The position numbers and the translations under genes are program-made. Below are positions 13,305 to 20,821 of a stretch of 64,000 nucleotides of DNA, one piece after another (the stretch's first letter is position 1; each line of letters begins with the position of its first letter). The stretch is from a virus, in IMG/VR virus record IMGVR_UViG_3300022187_000017, positions 41,778 to 105,777 of that record; one strand, 5' to 3'. Below the pieces are notes generated by a model. The model was given only the letters and a program-made list of their open reading frames with translations. It was not told the origin of the DNA and searched no databases.

Positions 13305-13550
13305 CTATCCTTCTTTTATTTTAAATACACTCCAGCCTTTAGGATTGCCATCTGGATCCACTGTTCTTAGTGTCCCTGCTGCACCCATTAGAAGATACTC
13401 AAATGTACCTCCCATCATGTCTATGAAGATCTGAGTAACTCTACTCCCACCTCTCATGTATGATATCCCTCTGGTATAATCAGAAGGCTCCAGAAAGACA
13501 TTTGGATGTCTCACTGGAGTCTCTTGGTTTAAGTATTGATCTAATGTCAT
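13305..13550 (-). CDS. Hypothetical 81-aa protein
   Basis: Mixed alpha/beta with a GGSRVTQIFIDMMGGTFEYLL core and a C-terminal DPDGNPKGWSVFKIKEG strand pair. The start overlaps the stop of the 218-aa gene by one base. No family is recognised. Confidence 0.5.
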   Translation of the reverse strand: MTLDQYLNQETPVRHPNVFLEPSDYTRGISYMRGGSRVTQIFIDMMGGTFEYLLMGAAGTLRTVDPDGNPKGWSVFKIKEG

Positions 13551-14206
13551 TACTTGATCTTTCTAGTGGTTACAATGAACCTGTGATGAGGAGCTACTAA
13601 ATGACCATCTACCCAGATGAATCTGCAATGGAACTCTTGAGTCTCCTGTTGGATAAGGATCTCTAATTCGCTCCCTCTAGCTCTTGCTGTTGATAATGTC
13701 ATCTTCTCAGTTGACTTGGCCTCAGATAATACTCTTAATACCAGCTTATCAAATCTCTGGATCCAACCTTTGTTGGCCTCAGTCATAAATTTGAACTTAG
13801 TCAATGACTCTCTTCCAATCATTATTCTAGTTGCATTCAGCTTATCCCACTCTCCCATTATAGTCCACTTGGATACTGGAGTATTTAACCACTCTTCTCT
13901 CTGTCTATCACTAAACTTCTGGTAAGAATTTCCATATCTACCATTGTCATAAGGAGCACTCTGACCTAGATCTCCTCTTGTGATAACATCTGTATACTTC
14001 TCAGCTGCTGCCTCTCTTGATTCAGCATCAACTATCATTAACTCCTCTTCAAGATCTTCTAACTGATCCCAATGGTAGTTAGTATACGCTGTCATAAATT
14101 TGTTCTCAAAGTCTCTTAGCATCTTGGCTAATTTCATCTCTAGATTAGACTTCTGAATTCTTCTTCTTTTTACTTCTGCTTGTGATAATTCCTTAATTAG
14201 TGTCAT
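13550..14206 (-). CDS. Hypothetical 218-aa coiled-coil protein
   Basis: Residues 1-75 are strongly helical and charged (SQAEVKRRRIQKSNLEMKLA, DQLEDLEEELMIVDAESREA), probably coiled coil. A Tyr/Asn-rich middle (PYDNGRYGNSYQKFSDRQRE) follows, and the end is beta-rich (FHCRFIWVDGHLVAPHHRF). It is the first gene behind the promoter at 14238-14269. Function unknown. Confidence 0.55.
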   Translation of the reverse strand: MTLIKELSQAEVKRRRIQKSNLEMKLAKMLRDFENKFMTAYTNYHWDQLEDLEEELMIVDAESREAAAEKYTDVITRGDLGQSAPYDNGRYGNSYQKFSDRQREEWLNTPVSKWTIMGEWDKLNATRIMIGRESLTKFKFMTEANKGWIQRFDKLVLRVLSEAKSTEKMTLSTARARGSELEILIQQETQEFHCRFIWVDGHLVAPHHRFIVTTRKIK

Positions 14207-14237
14207 AATATGATATTTATTTGTTGTTAATATGGTG

Positions 14238-14269
14238 CTAAAATATAGTTAATATATTTACTGTGCAAG
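14238..14269 (-). promoter_or_regulatory. Promoter for the 13550-14206 operon
   Basis: CTTG-20 nt-TATTTTAG with CACAGTAAATATATTAAC in the spacer; overlaps the 3' end of the 14258-14509 gene. The leader is AACAACAAATAAATATC. Confidence 0.65.
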
Positions 14270-14509
14270 AAAAAGATGATTTATTTTCACTTTAAATGAA
14301 TAACACCTCCTTAGAATACCATTATTCAACCTCATCACATAAGAATAGTGACATTTGTCATAGCCTTCATAGTGATCCTTAACATAGGCAATAGCATCAA
14401 AATAGTGATCTGCCATTACTGTCACATAAGTACTTCCAGAGGATCCATAGATCCCCTTATTGAATACTTCCTCGGTTCCTTGATATGGATATGTCCCAGC
14501 AAAATACAT
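14258..14509 (-). CDS. Hypothetical 83-aa protein
   Basis: Tyr/Gly-rich start (MYFAGTYPYQGTEEVFNKGI), then a short helix DHYFDAIAYVKDHYEGYDKC and a basic beta end. Its last codons overlap the next promoter. The start overlaps the preceding stop by one base (TAATG). Confidence 0.5.
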   Translation of the reverse strand: MYFAGTYPYQGTEEVFNKGIYGSSGSTYVTVMADHYFDAIAYVKDHYEGYDKCHYSYVMRLNNGILRRCYSFKVKINHLFLAQ

Positions 14510-14697
14510 TATCTACCTATTGATTTTAATACTGTGTTAACCTCTCCTAGGTCTTGAGCTTCTTCTTTAGTTGAAGAATATCCAGTATTGTAGTCTCTAT
14601 CACTACTGTCTATTAGATGAAACTTCTCTGATCTGGTTCCATAAATGATCTTCTCTTCTGGCTTACAATTTGCTAATGCTTTGATAAATGTATACAT
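14509..14697 (-). CDS. Hypothetical 62-aa protein (start moved to 14697)
   Basis: An in-frame TTG at 14730 lies within the promoter's -7/transcription-start zone. ATG 14697 (MYTFIKALANCKPEEKI) is preceded by an AACAACAAATT leader and is preferred. Acidic, with a C-terminal helix. Function unknown. Confidence 0.5.
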   Translation of the reverse strand: MYTFIKALANCKPEEKIIYGTRSEKFHLIDSSDRDYNTGYSSTKEEAQDLGEVNTVLKSIGR

Positions 14698-14716
14698 AAT
14701 TTGTTGTTTTAGGCTA

Positions 14717-14748
14717 CTAAAATATAACAAGTATATTTAATACGCAAA
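14717..14748 (-). promoter_or_regulatory. Promoter for the 14509-14697 gene
   Basis: TTTG-20 nt-TATTTTAG; the spacer has TTAAATATAC. It follows directly after the glycosyltransferase stop codon. Confidence 0.65.
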
Positions 14749-14755
14749 TAAAACA

Positions 14756-15589
14756 TCATTTATTTTTATCTACCAGTACCATCCCATAGTCATTTACTCC
14801 CTCTGGGATCTGTAGGCCCTGCTTCTTGATCATCTCATTATTCTTGAATCCACTATAATTCACCTGATGATGCCATCTCTCATACCTCCAGACTACCTTC
14901 ACAACATCAGGATGCTGCCTCTGGAGACTCTCAGCAAACTCTTTCCTGTTATTGGTGTCTTTATATACCTCATCAGTATTGCCTCCCTTCATCTTCATTG
15001 TTGTGGCCTTCTGCTGTATGAATGCATTGAATAGGACTGTTGGATGCCCATCCTTCAGGATCCTAAGACATAGATCTGTATCCTCATTGTACTTACCTCT
15101 CCACCTGTACTCCAGATCATTCTTGATCAATGTGCAGCTGTAGATCCTGTTATTCCTTGAGAATGCTGGCATGACTGTCTTGGCCTTGGCAAAGTGATCA
15201 TACTGGAATCCTGCTAGTGCTATGTTCTCATATCGATCTACAAAGATCTCTGCACACCTGAAGATAGTGCCATCTGTCACCTTCACCTGCAGGTTCCTGT
15301 TGAGTCTATTGAACTGCTCTATATTGTCATCTAATAACCAGTGCCTCTCATGGCCTTCTGCAATAGAATGCTCCCAGACATAGTTTCTAGCTGGAATGGA
15401 TCCCTGCCCTAAATTACTGAATGGGAGCTTTAATATCTTCTCTGGATCAATTACCTCAGCATAGCTATCATACTCCTGTGGCTCCACAACTATACGATAA
15501 GGGACTTTCATCCTCTCCAGAGTCTTAGATGTCATCCTTGACTTCCATCTGCCTTTAGAAATGATATAAACTGGATATTTAGGATTCAT
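14756..15589 (-). CDS. TET/JBP-associated-type glycosyltransferase
   Basis: 277 aa. YIISKGRW (8-15), YRIVVEPQEYDSY (31-43), GSIPARNYVWEHS (63-75), HWLLDDN (83-89), a K-Y-N-E-D-T-D block and a late YERWHHQ follow the TET/JBP-associated glycosyltransferase family seen in phages and basidiomycetes. The DDN is the likely metal/nucleotide-sugar site. Related phage enzymes are thought to glycosylate hydroxymethylated pyrimidines in DNA. The base-hydroxylating or hydroxymethyl-nucleotide-forming partner is not in this window. It overlaps the next gene by 11 nt. Confidence 0.7.
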   Translation of the reverse strand: MNPKYPVYIISKGRWKSRMTSKTLERMKVPYRIVVEPQEYDSYAEVIDPEKILKLPFSNLGQGSIPARNYVWEHSIAEGHERHWLLDDNIEQFNRLNRNLQVKVTDGTIFRCAEIFVDRYENIALAGFQYDHFAKAKTVMPAFSRNNRIYSCTLIKNDLEYRWRGKYNEDTDLCLRILKDGHPTVLFNAFIQQKATTMKMKGGNTDEVYKDTNNRKEFAESLQRQHPDVVKVVWRYERWHHQVNYSGFKNNEMIKKQGLQIPEGVNDYGMVLVDKNK

Positions 15590-15812
15590 CTCCTCTATAC
15601 TCTAGATGTGCATATCTCCTAGGTGCCATATATGGATACCATAGTGACTTCTGCTTTGGAGTGATCTTCTGCTTCATGAGCTCTTCAAACTCCTTCACAT
15701 CTTCATCATTCCTGAAGTGAACTACTATCTTTCTCTTGGAAGTGAGATCCTCTTGATGGAATTCTGGCATATCTTTCCAGTCCTCCTTCCATGACTCATC
15801 CTTCTTGGCCAT
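15579..15812 (-). CDS. Conserved phage protein with IT-P-K-Q-K-S-x-W-Y-P motif
   Basis: 77 aa. MPEFHQEDLTSKRKIVVHF, then FEELMKQKITPKQKSLWYP, is a pattern I associate with small phage proteins of the ED-x-x-EF...IT-x-K-T-K-S-I-W-Y-P type, often next to ParB-like or DNA-modification genes. Here it runs into the glycosyltransferase by 11 nt, which supports a shared modification role. The biochemical role is unknown. Confidence 0.55.
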   Translation of the reverse strand: MAKKDESWKEDWKDMPEFHQEDLTSKRKIVVHFRNDEDVKEFEELMKQKITPKQKSLWYPYMAPRRYAHLEYRGDES

Positions 15813-15813
15813 C

Positions 15814-16197
15814 CTATTGAGTCTTTCCTAGCTCCTCTACTACAGCCTTATTGGACTGCTTCTGGATCTCAGCCATACCCAATAGACCTCTTACATTGGT
15901 GAAGTCTGCATATATTGTGAACTTACCATTAGTTACCATTGGCTTGAGTACTCCTAACATTATATTATATACATCAGCTGGAACACCATGCACTGGCATG
16001 ACCAATCTCCATGGCTCTACATTCTTCTTCTCCTTCTTACAGTCATCAATATATCCCTTATTGATACTCATTAACTTCTCCTCCCAGTCTCTTACATTAG
16101 ACTTTAGGTAGGCATCCAGCATCTTATTAGCTCTATCTACTCTTCTGAGTGTACCCCTACTGTTCTGTTGTACAAATAATTTTAATTTTTTTGCCAT
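15814..16197 (-). CDS. Hypothetical 127-aa protein (start at 16197)
   Basis: The frame is open to a GTG at 16248 inside the preceding gene; ATG 16197 (MAKKLKLFVQQNSRGTL) is preferred. Basic helical N-terminal half; then MPVHGVPADVYNIMLGVLKP and FTIYADFTNVRGLLGMAEIQ. It immediately precedes the IWYP protein and glycosyltransferase genes. No family is recognised. Confidence 0.5.
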   Translation of the reverse strand: MAKKLKLFVQQNSRGTLRRVDRANKMLDAYLKSNVRDWEEKLMSINKGYIDDCKKEKKNVEPWRLVMPVHGVPADVYNIMLGVLKPMVTNGKFTIYADFTNVRGLLGMAEIQKQSNKAVVEELGKTQ

Positions 16198-16210
16198 TGT
16201 CTCTATTTTA

Positions 16211-16504
16211 TTATTTATGCTCCCATTTCTCTTTACCACAGTGAACACAATGAGTTAATGAAGTCCCTCCATAGTCTGGCCAGAAATTACATTTAGCAGT
16301 GTTCTCTACTGTTATATTTACGTTTATACTCTCTACTGGTGCATTTGGATAGAACTTAACTGTATACCCATCATCTCCCAGATCTCCTGTAGCTTTACCT
16401 ATCTCCTCTCCTTCATAATAGGCTATTCCATCTACTACCATATAGTTCTCTGCATTCTCTAGATCATCAAAGATTAATGCTATGAAGATACCACTAACTT
16501 GCAT
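16211..16504 (-). CDS. Hypothetical 97-aa protein with C-terminal zinc-ribbon half
   Basis: An acidic, beta-rich body (YMVVDGIAYYEGEEIGKATG) is followed by C-NFWPDYGGTSLTH-C-x-x-C-GKEKWEH, a Cys3His-type end that could bind zinc. The start lies inside the 40-aa membrane gene (about 11-nt overlap). Function unknown. Confidence 0.5.
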   Translation of the reverse strand: MQVSGIFIALIFDDLENAENYMVVDGIAYYEGEEIGKATGDLGDDGYTVKFYPNAPVESINVNITVENTAKCNFWPDYGGTSLTHCVHCGKEKWEHK

Positions 16505-16616
16505 GCTTGAAGTATATAGCGATTATTCCTCCAATGGCTGCCAGTGAGATCAATACCCAGAGAATACTCCATGTATGATACTCCTTCCAGCTGTTGAATC
16601 TCTTTATCCAGCTCAT
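16494..16616 (-). CDS. 40-aa single-pass membrane protein
   Basis: ATG 16616 to TAG 16494. Polar, Trp-rich start (MSWIKRFNSWKEYHTW), then SILWVLISLAAIGGIIAIYF as a membrane segment and a short KHAS tail. The ATGA overlap with the 76-aa gene upstream supports translation. Confidence 0.5.
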   Translation of the reverse strand: MSWIKRFNSWKEYHTWSILWVLISLAAIGGIIAIYFKHAS

Positions 16617-16843
16617 GATCTCTGCTTTGTCTGTTCTAGAATGATCTCTGAATTGATAATATCCCTCTTTGATTTATTGTAGGCTCTCATTGCCTGATCA
16701 CCTATCCTGATACCAAATGCTGCTATCTCTCCAGTGATTACTTTGCCTGCATGCTCATTACCATCCAATAGTAATGCTGTTGCTGTTAAAATAACTGATG
16801 CCCAGACTGCTGCCCAGAAATTTGAAATGATTTTATCGTTCAT
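16613..16843 (-). CDS. 76-aa membrane protein
   Basis: One hydrophobic segment near the N-terminus (FWAAVWASVILTATALLL) and a hydrophilic helical C-terminal domain (MRAYNKSKRDIINSEIILEQ). It overlaps both neighbours by 4 nt within a string of small membrane genes. The layout would fit a small holin or spanin component, without proof. Confidence 0.5.
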   Translation of the reverse strand: MNDKIISNFWAAVWASVILTATALLLDGNEHAGKVITGEIAAFGIRIGDQAMRAYNKSKRDIINSEIILEQTKQRS

Positions 16844-16944
16844 GCTATTATTATTATGATTATTATTACTGCAACCATTACAATGAATGGCCAGCTGCAG
16901 CCTATTTTCTTGATCTGTCCATTGGGATATCTCTCTATCTTCAT
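16840..16944 (-). CDS. 34-aa membrane peptide
   Basis: ATG 16944 to TGA 16840: a short basic start (MKIERYPNGQIKKIG), then one isoleucine/valine-rich membrane segment with six consecutive Ile. It overlaps the genes on both sides by 4 nt (ATGA on each), the main argument that it is real. Confidence 0.45.
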   Translation of the reverse strand: MKIERYPNGQIKKIGCSWPFIVMVAVIIIIIIIA

Positions 16945-17150
16945 GACTTCCCTAGTTTCTTCTCAACCCTATCCACAATAGTCTGTAGGTTCTGGATTGC
17001 TTTTGATTCCTCCATCTGATCCTCATAGACATCCATTGCCTTTGAGAGATCTTCATATGTCTCACACTCTTGTAGCTTTCCAACTAACTTAGAATGTGCA
17101 ACCACTGCCTGCTGGATCTGATTCTTCTCTGTCTTACTTAAATTAGTCAT
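16941..17150 (-). CDS. Hypothetical 69-aa coiled-coil protein
   Basis: Wholly helical, with heptad-like hydrophobic spacing (QIQQAVVAHSKLVGKLQECE, IQNLQTIVDRVEKKL). It overlaps the 79-aa gene upstream and the 34-aa membrane gene downstream by 4 nt. It may be a soluble partner of the adjacent membrane peptides. Confidence 0.5.
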   Translation of the reverse strand: MTNLSKTEKNQIQQAVVAHSKLVGKLQECETYEDLSKAMDVYEDQMEESKAIQNLQTIVDRVEKKLGKS

Positions 17151-17386
17151 GATCTTATCTGTTCTGAATTGTTTAGTAACATCTTAAATTGATTGGATCT
17201 CTGTAGCTTACCATCTTCAACACCTTGACTCACTCCAGTTGCAAATATATTCTCCACTACATCCTTTAAAGTCATATCTCTATGTATGATCATGTGCTCC
17301 TGAGTTATATTACACCAATATCTATGCTTGTGAACTGCAGTTTTATCTGGATATATGTCTATTTTAGCTAACTGATTATCTGTCAT
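17147..17386 (-). CDS. Hypothetical 79-aa protein
   Basis: Mixed sequence with a His/Cys patch (HKHRYWCNITQEHMIIHRD) and a helical C-terminus (QGVEDGKLQRSNQFKMLLNN). It is coupled to both neighbours by 4-nt overlaps. No family is recognised. Confidence 0.5.
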   Translation of the reverse strand: MTDNQLAKIDIYPDKTAVHKHRYWCNITQEHMIIHRDMTLKDVVENIFATGVSQGVEDGKLQRSNQFKMLLNNSEQIRS

Positions 17387-17523
17387 ATTACTTCCATTGA
17401 TGTTATGTCATCTATACTTGATAGAGTATTTTCTTCTATCCATCCTAGAGCTCCTATTAGTGTTTCAGCCTCTACTGAAGAGACTGTATTGCAATTATTG
17501 AATGTGAAATGATACTTCTTCAT
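17383..17523 (-). CDS. Hypothetical 46-aa protein
   Basis: ATG 17523 to TGA 17383 (MKKYHFTFNNCNTVSSVEAE...). Soluble and acidic. Its ATG overlaps the stop of the 70-aa membrane gene as TAATG, and its stop overlaps the next ATG, so it sits exactly in the coupled string. Confidence 0.5.
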   Translation of the reverse strand: MKKYHFTFNNCNTVSSVEAETLIGALGWIEENTLSSIDDITSMEVI

Positions 17524-17735
17524 TAGAATGTTATTTCTAGTACAGCCTCATAAATGACAGATACTATTGATGTCAATGCTATTGCTGGGATCCACCAGAC
17601 TGCATATGTAAATAGTAAATACCAGTTACCAGTAATGAATGCTACTATCACTGGCACTAACCAGATAGCAAATACTGACACTACTGCTATTAATGTGAAT
17701 AGGCCTAATAACCCAATTTGGAATGATTCTTTCAT
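17523..17735 (-). CDS. 70-aa membrane protein, two segments
   Basis: Hydrophobic stretches at 7-35 (IGLLGLFTLIAVVSVFAIWL) and 41-64 with a short GNW turn; a hairpin topology is likely. It is the first gene after the promoter at 17755-17786. It heads a string of at least seven overlapping small genes. Confidence 0.55.
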   Translation of the reverse strand: MKESFQIGLLGLFTLIAVVSVFAIWLVPVIVAFITGNWYLLFTYAVWWIPAIALTSIVSVIYEAVLEITF

Positions 17736-17754
17736 GATTCTCTATTTTAAGTTG

Positions 17755-17786
17755 CTAAAGTATAACAAATATATTTAACCTGCAAA
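17755..17786 (-). promoter_or_regulatory. Promoter for the 17735-to-14756 small-gene string
   Basis: TTTG-20 nt-TACTTTAG; the spacer is CAGGTTAAATATATTTGTTA. The -7 box is a good match to TAnnTTTG. Confidence 0.7.
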
Positions 17787-17909
17787 TTTATTATGATCAT
17801 TATCATCATAGTTACCTAATATGATCACCACCATCATAAGTACCAGTATGAACCCTGTTATTCCCTTTGCTGCTCCCTCTATTAGCATATTCATTGACTC
17901 TGTTTCCAT
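17775..17909 (-). CDS. 44-aa single-pass membrane protein
   Basis: ATG 17909 to TAA 17775: acidic start (METESMNMLIEGAAKG), membrane segment (ITGFILVLMMVVIILG), then an Asn/Asp-rich tail. It ends inside the promoter of the next operon. It is isolated by about 75 bp from the 17984 gene and has no clear promoter of its own. Confidence 0.45.
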   Translation of the reverse strand: METESMNMLIEGAAKGITGFILVLMMVVIILGNYDDNDHNKFAG

Positions 17910-17983
17910 GTGCTTTAATTTGTAAGTTATTGACTGCCAATACTCCTCCTACAGTCTTACTTAAAGTGATTGTTTAACTCTTT

Positions 17984-18361
17984 TTACTTCTCAATGTCTT
18001 TCTTTCCACTCCTGTTGATGGAGTTGATCTCTCTCTCAATAGACCTCAGCCTCTCTTGGCCTCCCTCTTTACCTCTGGTATGTTTGTTAGCTCTCTCCCT
18101 GAAATGCTTTAAGGCCTTATCTCTAGTACCCCTGCTCATATCAGTGGGAGCACTGCTTTTAGTGGCTATAATAGTCCAGTCCCCATCCTCTTGATCATCA
18201 AAAGGTATACTAACTAGATTTTTGCCTGTTTTAGGATCCACTATGATGTTCCCCAGTGCATCTGTATTGATAAACTCTTTCCCATTTTGAGAGTATCTAC
18301 CTGAATGTGATGTCACATGGAAGATCTCTCCTGTATCTGGATTCTTAAAGTTGCCCCTCAT
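17984..18361 (-). CDS. Hypothetical 125-aa protein
   Basis: The first 70 residues are beta-rich (GEIFHVTSHSGRYSQNGKEF). The C-terminal 50 are basic and helical (DKALKHFRERANKHTRGKEG), suggesting nucleic-acid contact. It overlaps the 43-aa membrane gene by 4 nt. Function unknown. Confidence 0.5.
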   Translation of the reverse strand: MRGNFKNPDTGEIFHVTSHSGRYSQNGKEFINTDALGNIIVDPKTGKNLVSIPFDDQEDGDWTIIATKSSAPTDMSRGTRDKALKHFRERANKHTRGKEGGQERLRSIEREINSINRSGKKDIEK

Positions 18362-18489
18362 CTGTTTATATAATTATAAATGTGTAATGCCATGACTATG
18401 ATTCCAACCCATGATATTAGTCCCATTACCCTGAACCCTGTATCCTTTGATTGAAATAACATGCATTGTACAAAATATGTCTTTCTCAT
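18358..18489 (-). CDS. 43-aa single-pass membrane protein
   Basis: ATG 18489 to TGA 18358: MRKTYFVQCMLFQSKDTGFR, then VMGLISWVGIIVMALHIY and a short NYINR tail. The ATGA overlap with the 17984-18361 gene and the single base after the upstream stop support it. Confidence 0.5.
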   Translation of the reverse strand: MRKTYFVQCMLFQSKDTGFRVMGLISWVGIIVMALHIYNYINR

Positions 18490-18490
18490 C

Positions 18491-18865
18491 TTAACAGTCC
18501 TGCCCTCCTTCAGCTCCTTTTACCACCTTATCAGCATCTCTCTTCTCTTGGTTATTGATCCTAGCTATTTGCTCTTGCATCCCTAAGAATTTTCTCTCAG
18601 ATAGGGCAGAAATCATCAGTACCCCTTTCTCGTCTTTGGCCTCTAGGTCAGTTATGAACCTTCCAATTTGAGATATTAGGTGTTCATCTGTATCATAGAA
18701 GAACTTTTCTTTATGCACATGGACTGAACCATTACCGATCTCCAGAATGGGATAGGATACTATGTACATGATTACTTCCTTTAACTTCTTTGGTACTCCT
18801 ACCAACTCTGGCATTGGTAATCCATCAAATTCTGGTACTTGTATGTATTCAAGTTTTTTGCTCAT
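18491..18865 (-). CDS. Hypothetical 124-aa protein
   Basis: Proline-containing N-terminus (VPEFDGLPMPELVGVPKKLK), then alpha/beta sequence and a helical charged C-terminus (GMQEQIARINNQEKRDADKV). It lies three bases after the SLOG gene. No recognised domain. Confidence 0.5.
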   Translation of the reverse strand: MSKKLEYIQVPEFDGLPMPELVGVPKKLKEVIMYIVSYPILEIGNGSVHVHKEKFFYDTDEHLISQIGRFITDLEAKDEKGVLMISALSERKFLGMQEQIARINNQEKRDADKVVKGAEGGQDC

Positions 18866-18868
18866 TGC

Positions 18869-19270
18869 TTAATATTTTATGATTCTTACTTCTTTACTGT
18901 ATTCCTTCATTGTCTCTATCATATTCTTAGTGCCATTAGATCCATTCCAGAATGCCACCAGATAATCTGCATATTCTGCCATATCTCTATTCCTTGCATG
19001 TCCTGCTCCTTTGAAGTATTTGGATCCATCTGGCCTCTCTCCTATCATAAATGGCATCTTACCCTCTATGTTATCCCAGTCTGCAGGCATTCTGGTGAGC
19101 TTGTATGCTCTTCTCTTGGCATATTGCTCCCCTAACCTATCTGCACCTGCTGCAGTCCCTGAAACGATCTCTAATGTCTCCTTATTGAGTTTTGAGAATA
19201 ATATATCACATACCTGTTCTAACTTTCTCTGATCTTTGAAGTCTCTACCTCCTGCAATTATTACTTTCAT
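18869..19270 (-). CDS. SLOG-domain protein, YspA/DUF2493 family
   Basis: 133 aa, a normal length for the family. KVIIAGGRDF (2-11), IVSGTAAGADRLGEQYA (35-51), RMPADW, ARNRDMAEYADYLVAFWNGS and GTKNMIE are the family blocks of a Rossmann-like nucleotide-binding fold. SLOG proteins bind or cleave nucleotides such as NAD-derived signals and sometimes act in conflict systems. In phages the substrate is unknown. It overlaps the 58-aa membrane gene by 4 nt. Confidence 0.75.
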   Translation of the reverse strand: MKVIIAGGRDFKDQRKLEQVCDILFSKLNKETLEIVSGTAAGADRLGEQYAKRRAYKLTRMPADWDNIEGKMPFMIGERPDGSKYFKGAGHARNRDMAEYADYLVAFWNGSNGTKNMIETMKEYSKEVRIIKY

Positions 19271-19443
19271 CCCTTATTTCTCATCCATCTAAAGGGAATT
19301 ATACCATCCCATATATCTAATTTCAAATCCTCCTCATCCATCCATCTTCCCTCAGTAATCCACCATGCATGCATCATAATTAGATCCACTAGATATAATA
19401 TTGCTACAAATATCACTATTACTAATATTATTAACTCTTTCAT
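19267..19443 (-). CDS. 58-aa membrane protein
   Basis: ATG 19443 to TGA 19267: an N-terminal membrane segment (LIILVIVIFVAILYLVDLIM) and a Trp-rich polar part (HAWWITEGRWMDEEDLKLDI). It begins 12 bp after the terminator hairpin and overlaps the SLOG gene by 4 nt. No promoter is evident, so it may depend on read-through. Confidence 0.5.
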   Translation of the reverse strand: MKELIILVIVIFVAILYLVDLIMMHAWWITEGRWMDEEDLKLDIWDGIIPFRWMRNKG

Positions 19444-19454
19444 GATTTTAATCT

Positions 19455-19488
19455 TTAAAAAAAGAGGCTAGGCAACCCCAGCCTCTTT
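19455..19488 (-). terminator. Intrinsic terminator after the 19519-19848 gene
   Basis: Perfect 9-bp stem AAAGAGGCT/AGCCTCTTT (19480-19488 and 19461-19469), a 10-nt loop and a T tract continuing to 19455 on the minus strand. The clearest terminator of the window together with that of the tmRNA. Confidence 0.8.
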
Positions 19489-19518
19489 CATCTTCTTAGT
19501 GGCCATTGGCCTTTTTAT

Positions 19519-19848
19519 TTATGTAGTATATTCAAGTCTAATGTCAGGCAATGGATCTGGAGTTCTCAGTGATTTACCATTGAATACATTTTCGCTTAAA
19601 GTATTAGTAGTTATTAGCTTATGATCTCCTATATCTGGAGGTGCATTCACATGCGAATAACTGGTTTCTAGAATAACCATGCTTGGTGACTCCACTGTGC
19701 TAAGAGTGTAGCTGTCTACTGATACTTGATCAATGGACATGGTTAGTTCATCTTGTACTGGATCATTGGCCAGCTCCTCTGACTGGAATCCAATGAGTGT
19801 GACTGCAAATAGTGCTAGACACATAAATAGTCTGAATACATTCTTCAT
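19519..19848 (-). CDS. Secreted 109-aa protein
   Basis: A signal peptide (MKNVFRLFMCLALFAVTLIG) with Cys10 inside a possible lipobox-like stretch (LFMCLA) is followed by an acidic, Ser/Thr-rich mature part without further cysteines. No family is recognised. A strong terminator follows the gene. Confidence 0.55.
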   Translation of the reverse strand: MKNVFRLFMCLALFAVTLIGFQSEELANDPVQDELTMSIDQVSVDSYTLSTVESPSMVILETSYSHVNAPPDIGDHKLITTNTLSENVFNGKSLRTPDPLPDIRLEYTT

Positions 19849-19884
19849 ACTGTTCTATTTTAATGGTGCTTCATTTCTCAGGTT

Positions 19885-20820
19885 TCAGCTTGCCTGTTTT
19901 GTCTTTGTGAAGATCTCTCCCTTGTGTAAAGATAGGCCTAATAATTTAATATTGGCTATCATATCCTGCTTATTCCAGTATCCTTGACTGGATGCTCCAA
20001 TGATTTTACCATTGGATGCTGTTACTCTCCATCTCCACTTCCATAGCTTTCTATAGATCTCTACTGGATAAGGATGTTGTACTGGCACTTCTGTTTTCAT
20101 TGTTCTATTGTTATTTGTGTTACTATTATACTCAAACCATCTTGATTTGAACAGGAATCTCTTTCTATCTGTTCCTATCATCAGGTTAAAATAGTTTCTC
20201 TTTTTATTGAATATTCTCAATACTCTTCTTAACCAAACTCTATCAAGGGGAAGTGTAAATGAATATCTAAAGTGCTTTGTTCCTCTTAATCGAAATGTAA
20301 TCTTTTGTATCCCGAATATGGTTTTATTTCTCCAGATAAGAGGGTGACCAATTCCTTCTACTTTAAGAACATTGAGATGTTCATTTATCTCTGCACTTGT
20401 GTAGTTAGGAGTGATTAATCTTCCTAATGCTACTTTTGTATTCCATGTCCAGTTACGAAATGCTCCCCATGCATATGAAAGGAAGAATCTCTTGATAGCT
20501 CCATAATCCTCTTCAAATATCTGGTACTTGTCTCGGATGATATTTCCATACGGATCTACCTCATCATCTATCATCTCGTATACCCCATACCAATTATCAA
20601 TATGAGCTCTCTCTGGGTCTCCTCCTCCTTGTTCATCTGAATTAGAAACCCACCATAACAATAGCCACTTCCAAAGTGTTGGGTTCTTGTCAATGGATCT
20701 CCTGAAGATGTATGCTAGCCAATATAATACAAATCCTACTGGCCATAAGATTAATACTTCAACAATAAACTTGAAGAAGAAGAATTTGAAGTACATCCAT
20801 ATGTTTTCTAAATGTCTCAT
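19885..20820 (-). CDS. Membrane-anchored protein with C-terminal DUF1508-like segment
   Basis: 311 aa. One or two hydrophobic segments lie at 8-40 (FKFFFFKFIVEVLILWPVGF). A soluble conserved part (HIDNWYGVYEMIDDEVDPYG, YGAIKRFFLSYAWGAFRNW) recurs in phage membrane proteins. The C-terminal 45 residues (WRWRVTASNGKIIGASSQGY, then NIKLLGL) match the YegP/DUF1508 pattern W-x-x-x-A-x-NG-x-I-x-x-S-x-x-Y. The middle is Arg/Lys- and aromatic-rich. Function unknown. Confidence 0.55.
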   Translation of the reverse strand: MRHLENIWMYFKFFFFKFIVEVLILWPVGFVLYWLAYIFRRSIDKNPTLWKWLLLWWVSNSDEQGGGDPERAHIDNWYGVYEMIDDEVDPYGNIIRDKYQIFEEDYGAIKRFFLSYAWGAFRNWTWNTKVALGRLITPNYTSAEINEHLNVLKVEGIGHPLIWRNKTIFGIQKITFRLRGTKHFRYSFTLPLDRVWLRRVLRIFNKKRNYFNLMIGTDRKRFLFKSRWFEYNSNTNNNRTMKTEVPVQHPYPVEIYRKLWKWRWRVTASNGKIIGASSQGYWNKQDMIANIKLLGLSLHKGEIFTKTKQAS

Positions 20821-20821
20821 A

